NCBI GenBank assembly: GCA_015179045.1
Contig: WHUZ01000108.1
Location: 1-64,000, forward strand
DNA length: 64,000 nt
DNA from: Kalaharituber pfeilii
Lineage: Eukaryota > Ascomycota > Pezizomycetes > Pezizales > Pezizaceae
Direction: 5' to 3'
Part shown: in pieces, positions 27,379 to 37,980 of the stretch
Layout of the letters: every line of letters starts with the position of its first letter
How positions within the stretch are numbered: position 1 is the stretch's first letter
The notes under the pieces: model-generated
What the model was told of the DNA's origin: nothing
The model's database searches: none
What the model saw: the letters and a program-made list of their open reading frames with translations, nothing else
Translations under genes and position numbers: made by a program

Positions 27379-28140
27379 ATTCTCGTGCCATTGAAAGGAC
27401 CCCACAGTAGCTGACAGATTGAGCTCATATCCATACATCTCGCGACGTTGAAAGGGACCCGACATACCTGTGAAATTGACCTCATTCTGCCATTGTGGTG
27501 TTGTCGATTGGGCCCTGTGGTACGTGTCAGATTCAGCTCACGTTCACACATCTCGCGCCGTTGAAAGGGATCCACCATACGTGTGAAATTGAAAGGGACT
27601 CACCACATGTGTGAAATTGCACTCCTCATGCCATTCTCGCGCCGTCCAAAGGGCCCTACGGTACGTGTCAGATTCAGCTCATGCTCACACATTCTCGACG
27701 TTGACAGGGACCCACCATATCTGTAAATTGAGCTAATTTTGCAACATCTTGTGCTGGCGGAAGGGCCCTACGGTATCGTGTTAATCTCATGCTGCCATAT
27801 ATCACGCCGTAGAGGAAGGCCTACCATACCTGTGAAATTGAACTCTTCCTGCCATTCTCGTGCTGTCGAAAGGGCCCTGCAGTACGTGTCAATGTCAGTT
27901 TGAGCTCCTGCTCACAAATCTCGCGACTCTGAAAGGGACCCGCCATACCTGTAAATTCAGCTCACGTTGCCACATCTCACACCGGGCCCTGCGGTACCTG
28001 TTAAGTTAAGCTCATGTTCACACATCTCGTGACGTTGAAAGGGACCTGCCATACCAGTCAATAGAGCTCATTCTGCAGCATTTCGTGCTGTCGAGCGAGA
28101 CCTGTTAACATGTGTGAGTAAGTTGTGCGATACTTGCGTC
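27379..28140. repeat. ~57 bp minisatellite array
   Basis: Alternating units near 57 bp: GAAAGGGACCCRCCATACCT, GTGAAATTGA, CTCATTCTGCCA, and GGGCCCTGCGGTACGTGTCA, GCTCATGTTCACACATCTCG, CGCCGTT. About twelve units are seen. The same family occurs at 25,975-26,087, 32,130-32,400 and 33,620-34,400, often next to LINE insertions. Confidence 0.85.
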
Positions 28141-28241
28141 ATGAGCGCTGAGGGCGTAAATGGATGTAAACTACCTTTTGTAGTACCATGGGCGCACCAA
28201 GGCAAAAAACCGATTTCATGGGGCGCTCAGGGCACGAACTG

Positions 28242-28409
28242 ATTTGGACCTACTGACCGCTTCCCCCCGCAATACCATACAAACCGCGGGAATCATGTAT
28301 CTAAGTTTTATTTCCTTTCTTTTAGCTATTTTTAAATAAAACCCTCGCCATAGCCCATAGGGCGGCACGCGAGTAATGAAATAAAAAAAAAAATAAAAAA
28401 AAAAAAAAA
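28242..28409 (+). mobile_element. Short LINE A 3' end insertion, 168 bp
   Basis: TCAGGGCACGAACTG at 28,227-28,241 and TCAGGGCACAAACTG at 28,410-28,424 flank about 95 bp of 3' untranslated sequence, the hairpin CGCCATAGCCCATAGGGCGG, CACGCGAGTAATGAAATA and poly(A). Confidence 0.92.
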
Positions 28410-28603
28410 TCAGGGCACAAACTGTGCGTTGTGACGCGACCCATTTTTTACTGATGTACTTGTTATCATAATCTATCTCACTTTTGGTCATACGGTGGTA
28501 AAGCCTGTATATACAATTTCTGTCATGTAAATGCAAGGCTTCAAATACATACATAGGCCTGGAGTCAGGGACATGATAGTAGAACCTATATATCGCTTTT
28601 GTA

Positions 28604-28655
28604 TCTAGTTTCGCCATAGCCTACAGGGCCGTATGCAAGTAAAAAACAAAAAAAA
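28604..28655 (+). mobile_element. Probable tail-only retroposon (tail A), decayed
   Basis: CGCCATAGCCTACAGGGCCG, TATGCAAGTAAAAAACAAAA resembles tail A with poly(A) at 28,640-28,656. I could not identify a clear duplication. Confidence 0.55.
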
Positions 28656-28988
28656 TTATATGTGAAATCGCTCGCAAGGCTTGTTAGGCTGTTGGCTGCT
28701 ATTAGGTCGTTGTAACCTGTGAGAGCTGCTAGAAAACAGAATATGCATGATTGGCAATTGCCATTGTGCATAAGCCTCTAGTATTTCCAATATCTCCCGC
28801 CTCAGCCGTGCATTATAGAAGGTTGACATGTAGGAGGAATCAGGAACTTCTATAGTAACACTATTATACTCTCCCTTTATCTGTCTCCTGCTAATGAAGA
28901 CAACTACCACTGCCACAGAGGTATTACAAAGCAGCAAACTACTTGACAACAAAATGACTAGATTACAAGTAAGCAGGTAGCCTTTCAT
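28656..28988 (-). CDS. Small hydrophobic-segment protein, 110 aa, copy 2
   Basis: Starts MKGYLLTCNLVILLSSSLLL, then CNTSVAVVVVFISRRQIKGE. One membrane segment lies at about residues 10-32, followed by a basic, then Ser/Tyr-rich and helical part (NARLRREILEILEAYAQWQL). It runs away from the MULE transposase gene, with their start codons 390 bp apart, and its leader ACTCAGGTACACTTACCTGC is conserved with copy 1. Stop and 3' end are adjacent to a tail A insertion and may be altered by it. No family recognised. The conserved N terminus between two diverged copies is the main evidence that it is or was coding. Confidence 0.5.
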   Translation of the reverse strand: MKGYLLTCNLVILLSSSLLLCNTSVAVVVVFISRRQIKGEYNSVTIEVPDSSYMSTFYNARLRREILEILEAYAQWQLPIMHILFSSSSHRLQRPNSSQQPNKPCERFHI

Positions 28989-29130
28989 GACTTTTTATGG
29001 CTAACAGGAATGAGTAACAGAAATCACGGTCCAAAGCAAAACACAACAGCAGGTAAGTGTACCTGAGTCCATTCACTCTGTCATGCACTACTGATTACTA
29101 ACTTCTCGAGGATGGCAGCTCGACAGCTTC

Positions 29131-29230
29131 GGAACCTCTCCGGACAGGCAGATTCTGCCTGCAGCTCCCGGACCTCATCAGACGATAAACTTTTACGCCA
29201 TGACCCTGTGAGACAGGTACCAACATTGCG
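29131..29230. promoter_or_regulatory. MULE-associated palindrome block upstream of transposase
   Basis: ACCTCTCCGGACAGGCAGA, TTCTGCCTGC, GGACCTCATCAGACGATAAA. CAGGCAGA-T-TCTGCCTG is an almost perfect palindrome. The block recurs at 56,281-56,350 inside the second MULE, and a GC-rich variant flanks both terminal repeats of that MULE (55,250-55,291 and 59,604-59,636). It may be a transposase-binding or promoter element; this is inference. Confidence 0.5.
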
Positions 29231-29378
29231 GAATAGTAGATCGATTGTTGGTACAGGTAGCTGGAAAATGTCTATAAATTGGCCTACTTGGGTAGTCAGG
29301 TGTTGATAACATAGCTTCAGCTTTCAAATCAAACCCAGCTATCAATTCTACAGCTACGCATACCTACCCACATCTACA

Positions 29379-31721
29379 ATGGATTCTTCCTCTCTTGCTA
29401 GCTGGACACCGCATGTTGATCTACCTGTGTCTTTGATACCTACCGTACGCAAGTATATTGAGGCTATTCCACCTGCAGAAAGGTTACCTCCCCTGGCAGA
29501 TGAACAGTTTGAGGATCCGGATAGTGCTTATGATCGGTAAGCTTGATTGCGTTCATGTTTTTAAGTGATAAATATCTAATAAAGTGAATAGAATACAAAA
29601 TGCTGCTTTTGTAGCAGGGTTTGCCATAACCAAAGAATGCGGTTCATTGGTGCAGGGGCGAGTGCGCTTCTGGTGTGTACACTCGGGTAAAACAAGGAAT
29701 ACTCGCCAAGTTACAAATGATACTAGAAAAAGACAGACTAGTTCATTAAAGACAGGATGCCCATATCGAATATATGTATCTTTGAGATCTATTAGTACGG
29801 AGGCTACTGGCACTAAAGAGAAGGTCTGGAAGATTGGTCTCGGAGATACTACCCATAACCATCCAATGGCACCAAACCCTCTAGTGTATTCTGTCCATGA
29901 AAAGCGCCATCCTGATTTTATTCGTCTACAAGCTCAGGCTCGAGCTCTTCGAGAGGCCCATGTTTCTCACAATACCGCACTTCGTATTCTGGCAAATGAG
30001 ACATTACAGCTTCGATCATCTACCTACTACAATACTCAGCGATCTAAGACCACACCTTCTATGAATACAGCAGGACAAATGTTCAAGCAGGCTTAACAGA
30101 GGCTGGATTTCATTACCGATCTCGATACTCCTATACCCAAGAGGATGGTACTTCAGTTCCACAATCGCGACAACTAGAGCAACTCTTTTTCTGCACAGAC
30201 GATCAAATTAAGCTTGCTCGCAGATTTGTTTCTCAATTTGTAATGCAAATTGATGCTACATTTTCTACTAATATATTAAAGCTACCTCTTTCTAGCTGTA
30301 TCGGCATAACTAATACTGGTTTCACATTTCCATTTGCTTTGTCATTTATTCGCGCGGAGAGTAAAGAGGCATTTGATTTTATTTTTGACTGTTTGGATGA
30401 ACTTTTCTGGGTTGATGGCAGTGCTAGACCTCGGGTTATTTTAGCTGATCAAGCAGCTGGGCTCCTGGCTTCCTTTCAACTACGTTTCAGGGATAGTTCT
30501 GTCCTACATCAACTGTGTGAGTGGCATGCAGCTGAAAACATCAAAGCGCGTCTCACCAACTCAGGCCGCTATGATAAGACAGTTCGTAATATCTTAGGCA
30601 ACTACATTTGGAGATACATCAAAGCGTCAACAGTGGAAGCACTAGATGAGGCACGAAAAGAGCTCCTAGACCAGCTTTACGATCCCGAAAAGGAGTATCT
30701 ACGTATACATTGGATTCCTAATGAAGTACAATTCTGCCGCGCTTATACAACTACCTACCCAAATCTTGGCTGTTTTTCAACTCAACGTACCGAAAGTTAT
30801 CATCGCCCACTCAAAGAAGGCCTTAATATGCAACTTAGTTTAGAGGCAGCAGTTAAAGCATTAACAGCCCATGTTAAGCTATTAGCACAGAAGGTTGATG
30901 AGGCAGAACGTGATAGTCGAACGAAAATTCCTATTGGAATTGATCAAAAGATATTTAGTGCTTTATTGCATAAAGTATCTCTATTTGCTTTAAATCTTTT
31001 GCGTATTGAATGGGCAAAAGCATCAACAAATTCGGATTCTCAAACTGATTGCAGATGTAGTATTACCTATCAATATGAGCTTCCATGTCACCACAAGCTC
31101 AGGCCTTTGTTTGAATTGCAGACACCAATTCCAGTTACTTCAATTCATTCTAGATGGTTGTTAAGTTCTAGTGAGCGGCACGAGCTAGCTCGAGCCGAGC
31201 TGGAGGGTGAGCTCGAGCCAGCTCGTGAGTAAGTGAGCTCGGCTCGAGCTGGCTCGAGCTGGCGTGGCATGAGCTCGAGCCTGGATTGATTATATACATA
31301 ATATTGACAAACTAAACTAAACTAAGCTAAATTTTCATCTTTCTCACTACTATCAGGTAAATTGTGCATTTCGAAGTTGTTGGTAGGTCAGAATGAGCTC
31401 CAAGTCTCTAATTATTACTATATTAGGTATTTACAGTTTATGAAACCTTGCACTGGCTAAGCATTTTAGCGAGCTGTCAAGAAAAACACTACCATGATCT
31501 TGGCTCGTTTGAGCTCGAGCTCATCCCAGGCCAGCTCGAGCTGGCTCGGCTCGTGCCGCTCACTATTATTAACTACATCCGAGTCAATCGAGCCTACAGT
31601 ATCTATGTTTGAAACAACCGGATCACGATCGCAAACAGCACCGACTGGATCGTCAAGCTCGCATATGTTGGTAAAATCATCTGTTGAACTAGAGCAATTT
31701 CACGCCAATCTCTCTAGTGAA
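29379..31721 (+). pseudogene. MULE-type transposase (FAR1-like N-terminus, DDE, SWIM), broken
   Basis: Exon 1 29,379-29,536 (MDSSSLASWTPHVDLPVSLI), intron 29,537-29,591 (GTAAGC..TAG), exon 2 from 29,592. Exon 2 reads a FAR1-like zinc/WRKY-fold region (AAFVAGFAITKECGSLVQGR, WCVHSG, CPYRIYVS, DTTHNHPMAPNP). A single-base frameshift at about 30,093-30,096 separates this from the MULE domain: MQIDATFSTNI (Asp), VILADQAAGLLASF (Asp), CEWHAAENIKARL (Cys/His) and RTESYHRPLKEGL (Glu). A SWIM-like finger CRCSITYQYELPCHH follows. A hAT MITE (31,169-31,565) and a LINE (from 31,722) cut the C terminus. Family role: cut-and-paste transposition with 9-10 bp duplications. Confidence 0.9.
31169..31565. mobile_element. 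397 bp hAT-like MITE inside the MULE gene
   Basis: Starts TAGTGAGCGGCACGAGC and ends GCTCGTGCCGCTCACTA; subterminal GAGCTCGAGC/GCTCGAGCTGGCTCGAG words are dense. The interior matches 13,741-14,016 in the opposite direction (for example TAAACTAAGCTAAATTTTCA). The MULE frame continues on the far side (TTSESIEPTVSMFETTGSRS). Flanks TTAAGTTC and TTATTAAC are only an imperfect duplication. Confidence 0.87.
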
Positions 31722-32093
31722 GAGGTGGTTGAAGAAGCTAGGGGTGGTGGAATCGGATAGGTGCAGGTGTGGGGAGGTGCAAACGGGGGAGCATCTCGCT
31801 TTCCGATGCAGAAGTCAGGAGAACCGCCCAGAAGGTTTTGAGAGGTGGAGCGACATGGGAAAGGTTTGGAAAAGAAAGGCGGAGAATGGGGAGGAGTATG
31901 ACGTTTTGGAGAATTTCTTCGCTGGGGTCAAGTTCTAGAAGGTAGGAGAATGCGGGGTCAAGTTCTAGAAGCTAGGAGAGCGGGGGCGACGGCGCGTGGG
32001 GGCCATGTACGTAGAGAGTTTAGCCTGTCTCCGGGCTATGAGGGCTTGCCCAGGGACCCTGCCATGGCCAAGTGCTACAAGCGGGGTTATGTG

Positions 32094-32126
<33 letters not shown>
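31722..32126 (+). mobile_element. Truncated lineage B LINE 3' end
   Basis: Codes for the end of lineage B ORF2: LKKLGVVESDRCRCGEVQTG, EHLAFRC zinc knuckle, ..LENFFAGVKF stop. A short duplication follows (GGGGTCAAGTTCTAGAAG twice at about 31,923-31,972), then tail B (CCCTGCCATGGCCAAGTGC, TACAAGCGGGGTTATGTGAT) and poly(A). No target duplication is evident; the right flank is minisatellite. Confidence 0.88.
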
Positions 32127-32128
<2 letters not shown>

Positions 32129-32129
32129 G

Positions 32130-32400
32130 CCGCCGCGGCATACCTGTCATACCTGTTAAGTTAATCTCATGTTGCCATATGACGCGCCGTCGAGAGGGGC
32201 TGCCATGCCTGTTAACAGAGCTGATTCTGCGGCATATCACGCCGTCGGGGGAGGCTGCCGTACCTGTTAATAGAGCTCATTCTGCTGTATCTCGCGCACC
32301 GTTGAGAGGGGCTGCCATACCTGTTGAATTCAGCTCATGTTGCCTCGCGCCGGGCCTGCCATACCTGTGAAAATGTGCTGCAATATTCGCGTCAACAAAC
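32130..32400. repeat. ~57 bp minisatellite (same family as 27,379)
   Basis: Units with TGCCATACCTGTTAA, AGCTCATTCTGC, CGCCGTCGAGAGGGGC, about five copies. Confidence 0.8.
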
Positions 32401-33098
32401 ACGCTCTCAGCGCGTCGGCACGTTTTACAGGTGCGGCCAGCAACCTCGTTGCACCTGAACTTGACGCAAGAATGAGGGGTAATTCCGGCAGTGTCAACTG
32501 GCAGGCTGGAAGTGTAATGATCAACAGCCCATCATGCGCATACCGTACTACTGGGGTCTGCCGGCCGACCCATGTGAATGACAACCAGCGGCTGTAGTGG
32601 CCGACCCAATAAGCGCCCCGATGAGTGGCTCAATAGCAGCCTCATGAGTGGCCCGAGAAGTGGCCCAGTGAGTGGCATACATTGAGTGGCCTTTGCAACG
32701 GCGTAGACTTCGTCTCAATTGAGCAATATCCTAAGAGGGCATCTTAGGCATGCTATGATATTGCCAGACTCAGATAATTGACCGCCCTGGAGATATTGAG
32801 CATATCGGGCGTATTAAGCATATATTAAGCACACGTATGAGATATTGGGCATATTGAACATGTGAGTATATTGAGTGCGCATATCAGATATTGAGTGCAT
32901 ACAGGAGAGATTGGGCACCTTGGGCACATTGCACTACAGCCGCTGATTGTTACTCACAGGGGTCGGCTGGCAAACTCGAGTAGTATAATATGGGCATGAT
33001 GGGCTGTTGATCAGTACACTTCCAGAGTGCTGGTTGACACTGCTCTCAGCTGCTGACGCGCTAAGAACGTTGTTGTTTACAGGTGCCACTCGCAGCAT
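32401..33098. other. No gene; includes repeat related to window start
   Basis: 32,740-32,930 has TGCTATGATATTGCCAGA, ATTAAGCATATATTAAGC and TATGAGATATTGGGC, resembling 30-300. No coding signal was recognised in the rest. Confidence 0.5.
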
Positions 33099-33606
33099 TT
33101 TTTTTTTTTTTTTTTATTTCATTACTCGCATACCGCCTATCAGGCTACGGCGAGGTGTTAAGTACAGAATGTGTGATTCGCAGATGATAGATAAGAAAAG
33201 AGCGTAAAGGAAAAATAATGGTCGAATAAAAAACAGCTAACTCGCTGCCCAGCCCAGCACCTTGGCCAGTGTCGTCCCCTTCTTCTCCCCCTCTTTCATC
33301 CACTTCTTCTCCCCCTCTTCCTTCCCCTTCCCCTTCCCTTCCTCCACTCCTATTGGCATCTTCAGCCCCGTCTCTCCTCCCGGTAGTCTCTTCTTCCATG
33401 CCTCGCCCTCTCTCGATATATGTCTGTAATTCTCGAGGGCCTTTCCACACCACCTGCACTCCGGTGAATCCTCCTTCCCTATCTGGTGTCTCCGTTGTCT
33501 CAATCCTTTGTCCCCCATGATGCCTGCGAGTGTGGCTACCCTCCTTCTGGTCCCCAGGTATTCGAGTGGCCTGTACGTCAGCTGTAGTCTCTTTCTCTCC
33601 ACCCAC
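33099..33606 (-). mobile_element. LINE A subfamily fragment, minus strand
   Basis: Poly(T) at 33,099-33,116, then the reverse complement of the tail with the variant hairpin (ACCGCCTATCAGGCTACGGCG). The coding end follows on the minus strand: RKRLQLTYRPLEYLGTRRRV, CRWCGKALENYRHI, ending LGWAAS. It is near-identical to the 3' half of 26,088-27,378. Truncated at the 5' end; I found no convincing duplication. Confidence 0.88.
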
Positions 33607-33888
33607 CATGAGCTCAACTTCACAGACATGACAGATCTGCATTGACGGCACGAGACATGGCGCCATGAACAGGTATGGCAGGCCCTCTCGATGGGGCGCA
33701 ATATGCGGCAGAATGAGCTCTGTTAACAGGTATGGCAGGTCCCTCTCAACGCCGCGATATGCTGCACTGCAGAACGAGGTCTTTTAACAGGTATGGCAGG
33801 CCCCTCTCGACGCCGCGCGATATGGCAACATGGGCTCAACTTAACAGGTATGACAGGTATGCCGCGATGGCACGAGATGTGGCAACAT

Positions 33889-33952
33889 ACCCTGCCATGG
33901 CCAAGTGCTACAAGCGGGGTTATGTGATTGAAAAAAAAAAAAAAAAAAAAAA
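33889..33952 (+). mobile_element. Tail-only retroposon (tail B), 64 bp
   Basis: GAGATGTGGCAACAT at 33,874-33,888 and 33,953-33,967 flanks ACCCTGCCATGGCCAAGTGC, TACAAGCGGGGTTATGTGAT, TG and poly(A). Confidence 0.96.
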
Positions 33953-34053
33953 GAGATGTGGCAACATGAGCTGAATTTGACAGGCATGGCAGGCCCCTCT
34001 CGACGCCGCGCGATGTGGCAACATGAGCTCAACTTAACAGGTATGACAGGTAT

Positions 34054-34106
34054 ACCTCGCCATAGCCCATAGGGCAGCACGCGAGTAATGATATAAAAAA
34101 AAAAAA
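34054..34106 (+). mobile_element. Tail-only retroposon (tail A), 53 bp
   Basis: TATGACAGGTAT at 34,042-34,053 and 34,107-34,118 flanks the hairpin CGCCATAGCCCATAGGGCAG, CACGCGAGTAATGATATA and poly(A). Confidence 0.95.
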
Positions 34107-34400
34107 TATGACAGGTATGCAGCGATGGCACGAGATGTGGAAACATGAGCTGAATTTGACAGGCATGGCAGCCCCTCTCGACGGCGCGCGAGATGCAGAA
34201 GAATGAGCTCTATTAACAAGTATAGCAGGCCCCTCGACGGCGTGCGATAAGGCAACATGAGCTGAATTTGACAGTATGGCAGCCCCTCTCCACGACGCGC
34301 GATATGCTGCAGAATGAGCTCTGTTAACAAGTATGGCAGGCCCCTCTCGATGGCGCGATATCCTACAGAATGGGTTTTATTGATCGGTATAGTAGGGCAC

Positions 34401-35568
34401 TTGCCACGTCGCGAAATGAAGCGTGCCAGGTGGGCGTTATACTGTAGCTCCACCTCGGTTTCCCTATTCGCAGAGGCACTCAATTGTAGTTGTTGCCAGG
34501 GTAAATTGCCGATCCGAGCTAATGCGGTGCAATGCAGTTGCTTAATTCCTATCAAAAGCCAACCAAACAAGTATCTAAAAATGGCCCTACCATAAAATCC
34601 CACGAGTAAGATATGGTCCTACTCATGGGCCGGCAGGGAAGTGAGCTCCGTTATTAGCATTTTATTCACCATTAAATATCGTCGTATTCATGAGATCTGG
34701 TCTCATGAGAGTGACAAATAGCTTTACAACTGCCCTGTTATGGGGAACAGCTGCAAGAGAGTTACATTAACAAAAGCTTTACAGTACACGTACATGTGCC
34801 GGGCCATTCGTAACAGAGATTGAGTCACAACTGGCCCGGGCTACTCAATGGAACGCTGGTTTGTGACCACACTCGTAAAGGGCATTGAGCCTTTTGTTTG
34901 CATACAGAACTATGATGGAATGTTGGTATGTTGGTGACTGTTTGAATACTATTATACTAGAGGATGCGAAATTGTAATTGTCTAGACTACTGTATTTGTT
35001 TATTTTTTTGTTTATTTACTAAAGTATTTATACTTGCCATTTTCTATACGGTTGGAGAAATCTTTATTGAAGCTGTTGTTTCGTGCTGCTGGGGAGGGAA
35101 CTTCGTTCAAGCTGTATTTGTACTATCGAGAGTGGTGTTTTTTTTTTTGGGGGGGGGGTTCATGTAAATACAGGCTATCAGCTGAACGACACTCGCCAGG
35201 AGGGGATTTTGGGGAAGCTACTTTTCTGGTGTCGAGAGTGGGGGATTAATAAAAGCTGTTTTTACTTGTCACTGGAGAGCTTTGTCCTGTCGTTGCAAGA
35301 GGTTCGTTGATGCTGTTTTTCTCCTGTTGCGAGTAGGAGTCTTTAGTGAAGCTGTTTTCTCTTTTCCAGATCATAGATGTGTAGCAAGCGAGTGATTATG
35401 TTCTGAGAGTCTGACAAAGTAGATTATAGGTATAATGAGAAAATTAAAATTCTGAGTTGCCTGGACCAGTCAAGACTGGAACATTTGTTTACGAATGGCC
35501 CGGCCCACACATGTGGCAGCACATCGACTACCTACATGTCTATCATATCTTCCGTATCCCAGCCAGGA
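34401..35568. other. No gene recognised
   Basis: About 1.1 kb with only short frames. Around 35,080-35,330 loose repeats of GAAGCTGTTTTT and CGAGAGTGG type occur. No RNA or protein gene supported. Confidence 0.5.
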
Positions 35569-35623
35569 CTCCTGCGATGGCGAACAGCCACATGCGGGGT
35601 TACGTGAGAAAAAAAAAAAAAAA
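35569..35623 (+). mobile_element. Tail-only retroposon (tail B), 55 bp
   Basis: CCCAGCCAGGA (35,558-35,568) and CCCAGCTAGAA (35,624-35,634) flank CTCCTGCGATGGCGAACAGC, CACATGCGGGGTTACGTGAG and poly(A). The duplication has two mismatches. Confidence 0.85.
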
Positions 35624-35659
35624 CCCAGCTAGAACATGATTGTACATTACCTCCAAGGT

Positions 35660-36548
35660 ACAAACTAGTAGCAGTAGTCATCAATTATCTATAGTAAAGT
35701 AAATAGAACATTTGTACATTTTTTGCGTCTTGGCAACAATGTCCATTAGCTATATTTTGTTCTAAAATATAAAGTAAGATATACTATTATAGTAGCAGTA
35801 GTTATCAATTATCTAAAGTAAAGTAAATAGAACATTTGTACATTAGCTGCATCTTAACAATAATGCCCATTAGCTATGTTTCACTCTGAATTATAAAGTA
35901 AGGTACACTATTACAGTACATTTCTAAAAAATCTATAGTAGAAAATAGTTCTGTTACTTTTAGAAAAATATTTACTTTACTTTGGATTTGCTATAAACTA
36001 TCTTTACTTAATGTAACCCCATACTATACTATATTATACTGTATTAAAAGAAGGCTCTTTGCATCTAAAAAATAGTAAAAAATGCTGGATCTAAATATTA
36101 ATTAATTATTTTTAATAGAATATTTAAGTCTTATCTTCTAACAGAGTTTTTACTATGGTTGAGATATTAATTAGCTGCAATATAATGATTCCTATCTACT
36201 AGGTTCTAAAGCTTCTCTAAGTCCTCCTCTTCTTTCTCTAAACTATATTCTGAGTCCAACTCCAAATCTCAATTATACTCTATTGCTATTATCAAAATAT
36301 TGATTTCAATATTTATTATCTTCTGTATTAATGTGTTTTGGCTTATACGAGGTATTGTAAATCTGTAGTTGTATTACTATATCGGATAGGAATAAATAAG
36401 ACTACAATTATAGAGTACAAGCTTTAGCTTTTTTTTATTTTGGACTGGTCATCAATTGCTAGCTATAAATGGCTACATGTACAGAGATATAAAATATACA
36501 AATATTCTATTTACTTTACTGTAGATAATTGATAACTACCGCTAGTAC
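35660..36548. mobile_element. Small DNA transposon, AT-mutated copy
   Basis: Terminal-repeat words TAGTAGCAGTAGTCATCAAT, TATCTATAGTAAAGTAAAT occur at about 35,666 and, tandemly duplicated, at about 35,790. Their inverse TTTACTTTACTGTAGATAAT, TGATAACTACCGCTAG lies at about 36,513-36,545. The interior (35,905-36,500) matches 36,550-37,130, but C is mostly replaced by T and G by A, for example CCCCACTCAGCGCAACCCTA versus TCTTTACTTAATGTAACCCC. Confidence 0.75.
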
Positions 36549-37175
36549 ATTTCTGAAAAATCTACAGCACGAAATAGTCCTATTACTTTTGGAAAAACAT
36601 TTACTTTACTTTAGATTTCCTACAAACTGCCCCCACTCAGCGCAACCCTACACTACACCGTACTGCATGGCACTAAAAGGAGGCTCTTTGCATCTGAAAA
36701 ATAGCAAGAAATGCTGGATCTAGATATTCATTAATCCAATTTCGTAGAATATTTGAGTCTTGTCTTCTAGTAGAGTTTTTGCTACAGTTGAAATATCGAT
36801 CAGCCACAATATAATCACTCCTATCTATTAGCTCCTTAAGCTCCTCTAAGTTCTCCTCTTCTTCTTCTGAACTATATTCTGAGTCAAACTCCGAATCTAA
36901 ATCATACTCCATTGCTGTCATTAAAACATCGATTTCAGTATCTATTTTCTTCTGTATTGATGCTTTCTGACTTATACGAGGCATTGCGAATCTGTAGTTG
37001 TATTGATATGCGGGCTAGGAGTGAATAAGACTACAATTACAAAGTACAAGCTTTAGCTTTTTTTCATTTTGGACCGGTCATCAATTGCAGGCCATAAATG
37101 GCTAGACGTATAGGGATATGAAATGTACAAATGTTCCATTTACTTTATTGTAGATAATTGATGACCACCGCTAGT
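36549..37175. mobile_element. Small DNA transposon, less mutated copy
   Basis: Shares its interior with the preceding copy and ends with TTTACTTTATTGTAGATAAT, TGATGACCACCGCTAGTA, the inverse of the terminal words at 35,666. It contains a minus-strand ORF fragment (36,673-36,984). It is probably a deletion derivative of a PIF/Harbinger-like element, judged from that ORF. Confidence 0.65.
36673..36984 (-). pseudogene. N-terminal fragment of a PIF/Harbinger-like nuclease (103 aa)
   Basis: Acidic stretch EFDSEYSSEEEEENLEELKE, then LIDRSDYIVADRYFNCSKNS and ILRNWINEYLDPAFLAIFQM QRASF. The order acidic region, ..YI.R..N.., then 'F...FRM.R.SF' resembles the N terminus of fungal Harbinger-type DDE nucleases as I know them. 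The catalytic domain is absent. Similarity was judged by eye. Confidence 0.45.
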
Positions 37176-37887
37176 ATTCAATTTGCATATATCTGCGAAT
37201 CTGCTACAATAGATGGAATAGCAACCTTGACATTTATGCCATAGCTGAGATTGCCGGAGTAGCTCAAAATTAAATCTCGTGTATGTGCGAGAACATGAAG
37301 CACCTCAACTGCAACTAGCCTATCAGTACGAGAGTCTTACACACAGAGTGTGCTCTTACTCGCCGATTACCATTTGGCAGCGCATCCGTCATTGCAAACT
37401 AGGATCTTATTCACGAGTACGGCCTTACTAACAAGTAGGATCTTATTCGCAGGGTTTTACGATACATGTGCAACAATTCGAGAAATACCTTCCTATCTAA
37501 CTGAAAAGGCGTTAGTGCAGAATAAGATTGTGATGTCAGTGGCACTCGTGGCAAGAGGAAAATCCATGAATCGTAGAAACGATGGAATCACATCACAGCC
37601 CGAGCAGCAAGATGACGCAGCATGTTCTGCACACTTGACCACTTTGCATGATGTTTCACTTCGCACTACATATTCTGCATCAGTTGCGACAGTGCAGTGT
37701 GGTGTAGTACGGCAAGTATGAGGCTGACTTTTAGAGGAGATGCAGTGCGATAATTTTGAGTTGGTATAGAGGATGCTTGGCAATGCATGCCATCTGTAGT
37801 GCTTCTGAAGACTCACCCTTGACACTGAGGACTCGAAGGCTTGCGAAATATGGGTTGCGTTTCATTGGCCTATCATTGATGCGTGTT
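37176..37887. other. No gene recognised
   Basis: About 700 bp with short frames only. One plus-strand frame (37,350-37,721) has no recognisable features. Confidence 0.45.
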
Positions 37888-37980
37888 TTTGCTGCTTTAA
37901 CCTGACCTGGGTATATGGGTCCCTGCCATAGGCTGGTAGCCTGTATACGGGGTTACGTGAAAAAAAAAAAAAAAAAAAAA
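37888..37980 (+). mobile_element. Tail-only retroposon (tail B variant), 93 bp
   Basis: GGGTATATGGGTCCCTGCCA, TAGGCTGGTAGCC, TATACGGGGTTACGTGA and poly(A): a tail B variant with AGGCTGGTAGCCT forming a short hairpin. Flanks ATTGATGCGTGTT (37,875-37,887) and ATTGACGAGTGTT (37,981-37,993) match at 11 of 13 bases. The same variant lies at 41,478-41,583. Confidence 0.8.

Larger units (their letters stand above)
33620..34400. repeat. ~57 bp minisatellite, reverse orientation
   Basis: Units such as AACAGGTATGGCAGGCCCCT, CTCGACGCCGCGCGATATGG, CAACATGAGCTC repeat about ten times, the reverse complement of the array at 32,130. Together they form a large inverted arrangement around 32,130-34,400. Two tail-only insertions sit in it. 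Confidence 0.82.
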
